Below are positions 4,820 to 8,722 of a stretch of 8,722 nt of DNA, one piece after another (positions within the stretch are counted from its first letter, which is position 1; the number at the start of each line of letters is the position of its first letter). Below the pieces are notes generated by a model. That model ran no database searches and had not been told where the DNA came from. It saw only the letters and a list, made by a program, of their open reading frames with translations. Origin of the DNA: Saprospiraceae bacterium (GTDB taxonomy: Bacteria; Bacteroidota; Bacteroidia; Chitinophagales; Saprospiraceae); assembly GCA_015494245.1 (NCBI GenBank), contig WGBN01000294.1, positions 1-8,722 of the forward strand. Direction: 5' to 3'. The position numbers were made by a program, and so were the translations under genes.

Positions 4820-6487
4820 TCACTTCAATAAAACATCTTCAAAAACCACCTGCTCCGGCCCTGTCCAGCGGCGGCAGTAGATGGTGTAATCGCGCCATTT
4901 GAGTTTGTCTTTGGGGCCTGCTACCCGATCGGGTTTATCGCCTCTGTGTACGATGGCTGACTCGGGCACATGTACCCACATATTGGCCTCGCACACAAAG
5001 CCGGAGGGTGTGCTGAGTCCTTCGACAGGCCGGCGGATGTCTTTGAAGATGTTGTAGCGCATCTCGTGCCGGCTCTGCTTCTTGTGGACGAACAACAACT
5101 GCTCTGCCTTGCAAACGGTATTGTACTCCACGCGACAGGGGGCGATGAGCTTCAAGGCCAGGCCTATTTGTGGGCGCTTTACACTGTGGCGGATGTCATA
5201 GATGAGGTTGTTTTCTATGGTGATGTTTTCGACTTTTTCGCCGGGCTTCTTGGGGTTGTCTCCAAAGACCACGATGCCCTGGGCAGTGTTAAAAATGATG
5301 TTGCCCTTGATGAGGATGTTGGAGGCTTGGCGGTGCAACAAAATGCCCACGCCGGTGCTTCCACTGCCTCCGCAGCTCTGGTCGGTGGGGCGAAAGCCCC
5401 ATATTCTGTTGTTGAGAATGCGTATTTGGTCTTCGGGCCTGGTAGATTTGGTGCCCACTTTGATGTCTAAGCCGTCTTCGGCGCAGGCCCACTCGCCATC
5501 GCTTTTTTGAACGTAGAGGCGGGGTTGAATGTAAATGTCGTTGTTTTCGATAACCGTTGCCGGCACGCTGCCCGTTTGCGCATTGGCTGCCCGGTTGCCC
5601 TTGCGCGGCACGTTGTAGAGCAGGCCCACAGCATCAGACAGGTTGTAAAATTCATTACCCACGATCAAATTGCCCCTTGCCTCCTCTCCCTCGCGGGCGC
5701 TGATGACAATGCCGCCCATGTCAACACCCACGCCCTCTACCTTGTCGCGAAAAACACAGCGCTGGATGAGGTTGTGGTTGGCCTGCAAAATGCGTATGGC
5801 AGCCAGGCCCAAAAACCGCTCAAAGAGGCAATAGTCTATGATGTTGTAATCAGAGCCGGGTTTCATTTTGCTGGTCAGGCCGCCCTGCAAGCCCCGCTTT
5901 TTAGAAGCCTTACCCCGAAACGTCAGCCCGTGTAAAACCCAGTAATCAGCCCCTGCCGTCTCAAAGGATTCCAACAACACCTCCCGCTTGGCATCTCCCG
6001 ACATGTGTACGGGATGAGGCGGATCATAAGGCCTGCGCGACTTCGGGTCGTAATAGCGCAAAATCCGCCGCGCCCGGGCCGAGCCCGAACGCTTCAGTAC
6101 CAACGGCCCCCAACTTCTGTAGTCGCCGGGCGTGATGAGGAAATAACTCCAGCGGCCATCGTTGATGCCGGCTTCTTTCCAGGAAGAAGCACTCTCCGGC
6201 GTAATGATACGCACATCACCAAGCGTGTGGGGAGGCTTACCTTCCGGAAAATCCAACATCGGCAAATCACTGCCGTAAACGCTACGAGGAAACCAAGCCC
6301 CGCTCTCGCCCAAAGGCAGGCGCTCTACCTCGGGCCAAAAGCCCCAAGCATCAACAGGTCGCTTGCCGGCAGGAATGGGCTCTTGCTTCTTCTGCAAGGA
6401 AGGATGCAAGGCCTCTCCTTCTCCCGTCTTCTGCGCCTTGCAGGCACCAAGCAGGAGGAAAATGAAAAAAAGAATGCTATTTTTCAT
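4820..6487 (-). CDS. Right-handed beta-helix lipoprotein, putative polysaccharide-active enzyme
   Basis: The 555-residue product begins MKNSILFFIFLLLGACKAQ: a short signal with lipobox LGAC, so Cys16 would be lipidated and the protein anchored in the periplasm or at the cell surface. Residues about 180-480 show irregular parallel beta-helix rungs with the hydrophobic-N-x-hydrophobic pattern, for example YNIIDYCLFERF (214-225), HNLIQRCVFRD (238-248), GNLIVGNEFYNL (272-283), IRILNNRIWGF (355-365), NILIKGNIIFN (390-400) and NITIENNLIYDI (421-432). EDGLDIKVGT (337-346) resembles the conserved acidic turn of pectate-lyase-like and alginate-epimerase-like helices. Such folds bind or cleave uronate polymers, but I cannot place it in a named lyase family, and a purely structural role is possible. 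The N-terminal 20-180 region is not recognised. It follows the oxidoreductase gene after 136 nt, mostly repeat copy 2. Unlike three of its neighbours it contains none of the iterated TTGCCGAAAG words. Confidence 0.85.
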   Translation of the reverse strand: MKNSILFFIFLLLGACKAQKTGEGEALHPSLQKKQEPIPAGKRPVDAWGFWPEVERLPLGESGAWFPRSVYGSDLPMLDFPEGKPPHTLGDVRIITPESASSWKEAGINDGRWSYFLITPGDYRSWGPLVLKRSGSARARRILRYYDPKSRRPYDPPHPVHMSGDAKREVLLESFETAGADYWVLHGLTFRGKASKKRGLQGGLTSKMKPGSDYNIIDYCLFERFLGLAAIRILQANHNLIQRCVFRDKVEGVGVDMGGIVISAREGEEARGNLIVGNEFYNLSDAVGLLYNVPRKGNRAANAQTGSVPATVIENNDIYIQPRLYVQKSDGEWACAEDGLDIKVGTKSTRPEDQIRILNNRIWGFRPTDQSCGGSGSTGVGILLHRQASNILIKGNIIFNTAQGIVVFGDNPKKPGEKVENITIENNLIYDIRHSVKRPQIGLALKLIAPCRVEYNTVCKAEQLLFVHKKQSRHEMRYNIFKDIRRPVEGLSTPSGFVCEANMWVHVPESAIVHRGDKPDRVAGPKDKLKWRDYTIYCRRWTGPEQVVFEDVLLK

Positions 6488-6501
6488 ACCATAGATTCAT
6501 T

Positions 6502-6603
6502 CAATGGTTATTAAGTTTTTGACCACCTGCTTCCATCAGAAAACAGGCTACCAAGTTGAACCGGTTTAAACCCGCGAAAACCCGCGTCATCCGCGTTCTA
6601 TTG
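6502..6603 (-). repeat. Dispersed ~105-nt intergenic repeat, copy 2
   Basis: This is the 102-nt counterpart of 94-205. It fills most of the 136-nt gap between the oxidoreductase stop (6624) and the lipoprotein start (6487), ending 14 nt before that start codon. The minus-strand hairpin (6547 to 6526) keeps all nine pairs of copy 1, including a U-A pair replaced by C-G, while the four-base loop has become TGAT. It has three CCGCG units (6571-6600) rather than four. GGTTTAAACC (6563-6572) is palindromic here but not in copy 1. Confidence 0.8.
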
Positions 6604-6623
6604 GCTACTTGATGTCATTCATT

Positions 6624-8722
6624 TCACCCAAAACTCGCCCTGCTCACGGCAAAAATTTCCTCGGCAGACATCAGGGGGGCGCCGCCTTTCAGGAGGAATT
6701 CGGTCAGGCGGCGGAATTGTTCTGCATGGCCTTTGTCCAGGCGCGAAGAAGCAGAGCGAAAGCCCTTAAAGCCATAGCCATACAACTTGCGGAAGTTGTC
6801 TAAGATGAGCGTTTTCCCTTCGCTATGGACTTCCACCCGCTCTTTGGAGTAGGCCTTACTTCCCGTAGAGAAGTAATGCACCGAGCCGATATCGCCATTG
6901 ACAAATTTGAGTGAGATTGTGGCGCTGTCTGTATTCGGCCCGGGGTGGCGGCCGAGGCGGTCTATGTGTGCCTCTGCGATCAGACTGCCGCTGAGGTATT
7001 GCAGCAAATCAATCAGGTGGCAGGCCTCGCCGACGATGCGCCCGCCGCCCTGCTCCATGTCGTGTACCCAGCTATCGGGAGGGATGTAGCCGGCATTCAT
7101 CACGGCCACCATGGTTTTGGGGCTTGACGCGGGCAGGAGTTCCTTCATCTTTTGCACCAGCGGAGCAAAACGCCGGTTGTACCCCACCATCAGAGCAGAA
7201 GAACTCTCCTTCAGCAGTTTTTCCAGCATTTCTACTTCTTCGAGGCGAATGGCCGGGGGTTTTTCCACAAAAACGTGCTTGCCGGCCCGCAAGGCGGCGG
7301 CGGCCATAGGCGCATGCAGGTGATGGCGCGTGGCAACCACCACCAATTTTACTTCCGGGTCTTGTAACACGGCCTCGTAATCCGTTCCGGAAAAGGGAAT
7401 GTCAAATTTTTTGGCCAGATGCGTTCCACTGAGACCGGCCGCGCTGATGAGGTGCTTCACGGGCATACCTGCCTTTTTCAGCAGGGGCAAAATCACCCGC
7501 GAGCTGAAGTTTCCGGCTCCCACTACGGCACAAGCACCTCCCGGAGGAGCGATGTAGTCGGTTTGCAGGCGCAGGCTGTGCTGAGCAGGCACAGGCTCCG
7601 AGGGGTATTCTAAGAGCGAGGCCAGTACTTTCCGGTCGCTGATGCGCTCATAGACCTGCTCGCATTTGCCGAAAGGCACAATCTGAGAAACCAAGCGAGC
7701 GGGATTCAACTTTCCGGCCTGCAGCATCTGCAAGACCGCCTCAAAATTGCGCTTTTCCGTCCAGCGCACATAGGGCAGGGGGTAGTCGCGCCCGCGCAAT
7801 TCGTAGTCTTCGTCATAGCGACCCGGGCCATAGGAGCAGGAAACCTGAAAGCTGAGTTCTTTCTCGTAAAAATCCGAGCGGCGCAGGTTCAAATCCACCA
7901 CGCCCACCAGCACGATGCGGCCGCGCTTGCGACACATTTGGGCGGCCTGGTGCATGATTTCGTCATTTTTGGCGGAAGCCGTAATAATCACCCCGTCCAC
8001 ACCGGCATCCCGATGTCTTTGGGCCGCAGCAAAGGGTGAGCTATGCCTTTCGGCAAATGCAACCACGTCTTCCCCGCTCCCCGCCCTGAAGGGAATGACG
8101 CCCATCGCCTCCGCCAGTTTCAGGCGCTCCGGCTCGGGGTCAACGCCTATCACGCGGCAGCCATTGGCCAGCAAGAGCTCGGCCGTCAGCAGGCCGATGA
8201 GGCCCAGACCCATCACGCAAAAGGTTTCGCCCAGTGTGGGATTCAACAGGCGAATGCCCTGCAAACCTATGGCTCCCAAAACCGTGAAGGCCGCATCTTT
8301 GTCGTCCACGCCCTCGGGAATGCGGGCTGCCAGATTTTCAGGCACGCAAACCCACTCTGCATGAGGCCCGTTGGAAACCACGCGGTCGCCCACGCTAAAA
8401 CCCTGCACACCCGCACCCACTTCCTCCACTACGCCCACGTGGCAGTAGCCCAAGGGCATGGGCTGGCCCAGCTTGGCAAACACCGCCTCCAAAGTAGGCC
8501 GCAGGCCCTCGGCCCTGATTTTATCGAGCACCATCTGTACTTTCTCCGGCTGCTGCCGGATTCGCGACAGCCAGCCGGCTTTGCCAAACTCTACCAACAT
8601 CCGCTCCGTACCCGCCGAAACTAAACTGTAGCGCGCACGAATCAACAAATGCCCGGGCCGCACGACCGGCACGGGGACTTCCTCCAGGCGGGTTTTGCCT
8701 TGTTTTAGGTCTTGTACTACTT
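6624..8722 (-). CDS. Bi-domain oxidoreductase (MDR plus Gfo/Idh/MocA fusion), 5' end outside window
   Basis: The frame is open through the right edge. Upstream of a GTG at 8672 it reads VVQDLKQGKTRLEEVP, the usual beginning of this family, so the true start lies a few codons beyond 8722 and the GTG is internal. Counting from the first full codon (8720), 698 residues are visible. Residues 1 to about 375 form an MDR alcohol-dehydrogenase-like half with MGLGLIG (170-176) as the dinucleotide-binding loop; SAGTER (35-40) stands where zinc MDR enzymes carry a catalytic Cys, so it is probably zinc-free. Residues about 395-698 form a Gfo/Idh/MocA half with VVGAGNFS (399-406), VEKPPA (485-490) containing the usual catalytic Lys, and GGGRIVGEACH (558-568). 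NCBI-style annotation calls this fusion 'bi-domain-containing oxidoreductase'; it recurs in exopolysaccharide clusters, with an unknown substrate. The C-terminus ends abruptly at AVSRASFG. Confidence 0.93.
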   Translation of the reverse strand, partial: VVQDLKQGKTRLEEVPVPVVRPGHLLIRARYSLVSAGTERMLVEFGKAGWLSRIRQQPEKVQMVLDKIRAEGLRPTLEAVFAKLGQPMPLGYCHVGVVEEVGAGVQGFSVGDRVVSNGPHAEWVCVPENLAARIPEGVDDKDAAFTVLGAIGLQGIRLLNPTLGETFCVMGLGLIGLLTAELLLANGCRVIGVDPEPERLKLAEAMGVIPFRAGSGEDVVAFAERHSSPFAAAQRHRDAGVDGVIITASAKNDEIMHQAAQMCRKRGRIVLVGVVDLNLRRSDFYEKELSFQVSCSYGPGRYDEDYELRGRDYPLPYVRWTEKRNFEAVLQMLQAGKLNPARLVSQIVPFGKCEQVYERISDRKVLASLLEYPSEPVPAQHSLRLQTDYIAPPGGACAVVGAGNFSSRVILPLLKKAGMPVKHLISAAGLSGTHLAKKFDIPFSGTDYEAVLQDPEVKLVVVATRHHLHAPMAAAALRAGKHVFVEKPPAIRLEEVEMLEKLLKESSSALMVGYNRRFAPLVQKMKELLPASSPKTMVAVMNAGYIPPDSWVHDMEQGGGRIVGEACHLIDLLQYLSGSLIAEAHIDRLGRHPGPNTDSATISLKFVNGDIGSVHYFSTGSKAYSKERVEVHSEGKTLILDNFRKLYGYGFKGFRSASSRLDKGHAEQFRRLTEFLLKGGAPLMSAEEIFAVSRASFG
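7665..7678 (+). repeat. Iterated palindromic word, site 5 (in the oxidoreductase gene)
   Basis: TTTGCCGAAAGGCA is identical to site 2 but read as PFGK in IVPFGKCEQV, a different frame from the FRQ sites. Confidence 0.75.
8044..8057 (-). repeat. Iterated palindromic word, site 6, opposite orientation (in the oxidoreductase gene)
   Basis: TGCCTTTCGGCAAA is the exact reverse complement of sites 2 and 5. On the coding strand it is read as AFAERH, a third coding solution for the same word. The segment lies in the linker after the first Rossmann loop. Confidence 0.75.

Noticed and set aside
4970..6514. Plus-strand frames of 102-169 codons opposite the beta-helix gene
   Set aside because: The lipobox and beta-helix rungs support the minus strand; the plus frames overlap one another and show no motif.
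8670..8672. GTG as the start of the bi-domain oxidoreductase
   Set aside because: Sixteen codons upstream in frame read VVQDLKQGKTRLEEVP, the expected family N-terminus, and no stop intervenes before the window edge.

Overview
The window looks like part of an exopolysaccharide or surface-glycan gene cluster from a Bacteroidota-type genome, possibly the Saprospira/Lewinella side of the phylum. This rests on three things. None of the four visible ATG starts has a Shine-Dalgarno sequence. One gene has a very short lipoprotein signal typical of the phylum. The family mix (WbuB-like GT4, NeuD/PglD-like acyltransferase, heparinase II/III-like protein, bi-domain oxidoreductase) is common in Bacteroidota glycan loci. 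The taxonomic call is inference; there is no rRNA or other marker gene.

All six genes lie on the minus strand, so transcription runs from high to low coordinates. The order is: a bi-domain (MDR plus Gfo/Idh/MocA) oxidoreductase cut by the right edge (6624 to beyond 8722); a beta-helix lipoprotein (4820-6487); a heparinase II/III-family protein (2588-4480); a WbuB-like GT4 glycosyltransferase (1280-2536); a sugar O/N-acyltransferase with a left-handed beta-helix (248-865); and the first 16 codons of an NAD-dependent epimerase/dehydratase (1-50). Only the heparinase and GT4 genes are tightly spaced (51 nt). The other gaps are 136, 339, 414 and 197 nt and hold no gene.

The gaps are mosaics of dispersed repeats. 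A ~105-nt element occurs twice (94-205 and 6502-6603), each time between a stop and the next start and in the same orientation. It contains a hairpin with a compensatory base-pair change and a 10-nt iteration that differs by exactly one unit between copies. The 866-1279 gap carries several inverted copies of a GCGTCTT(T/A)GCG-type word. The 4481-4819 gap carries a tandem 68-nt hairpin unit, a CCCTTCGG..CTCAGGG element and a 13-bp inverted repeat around a G/C-rich hairpin.

The most striking signal is inside the genes. The 10-mer TTGCCGAAAG, the core of a palindromic TTTGCC-GAAA-GGCA word, occurs six times in three genes, on both strands and in several reading frames. About 0.02 occurrences would be expected by chance, which resembles a HIP1-like highly iterated genomic word.

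Functionally, the GT4 enzyme would build a lipid-linked repeat unit, and the acyltransferase and epimerase would tailor nucleotide sugars. The heparinase-like and beta-helix proteins have folds used by uronate lyases and C5-epimerases, so a uronic-acid-containing polymer is a reasonable but unproven guess. No confident promoter, riboswitch, tRNA, CRISPR, IS or phage feature was seen.
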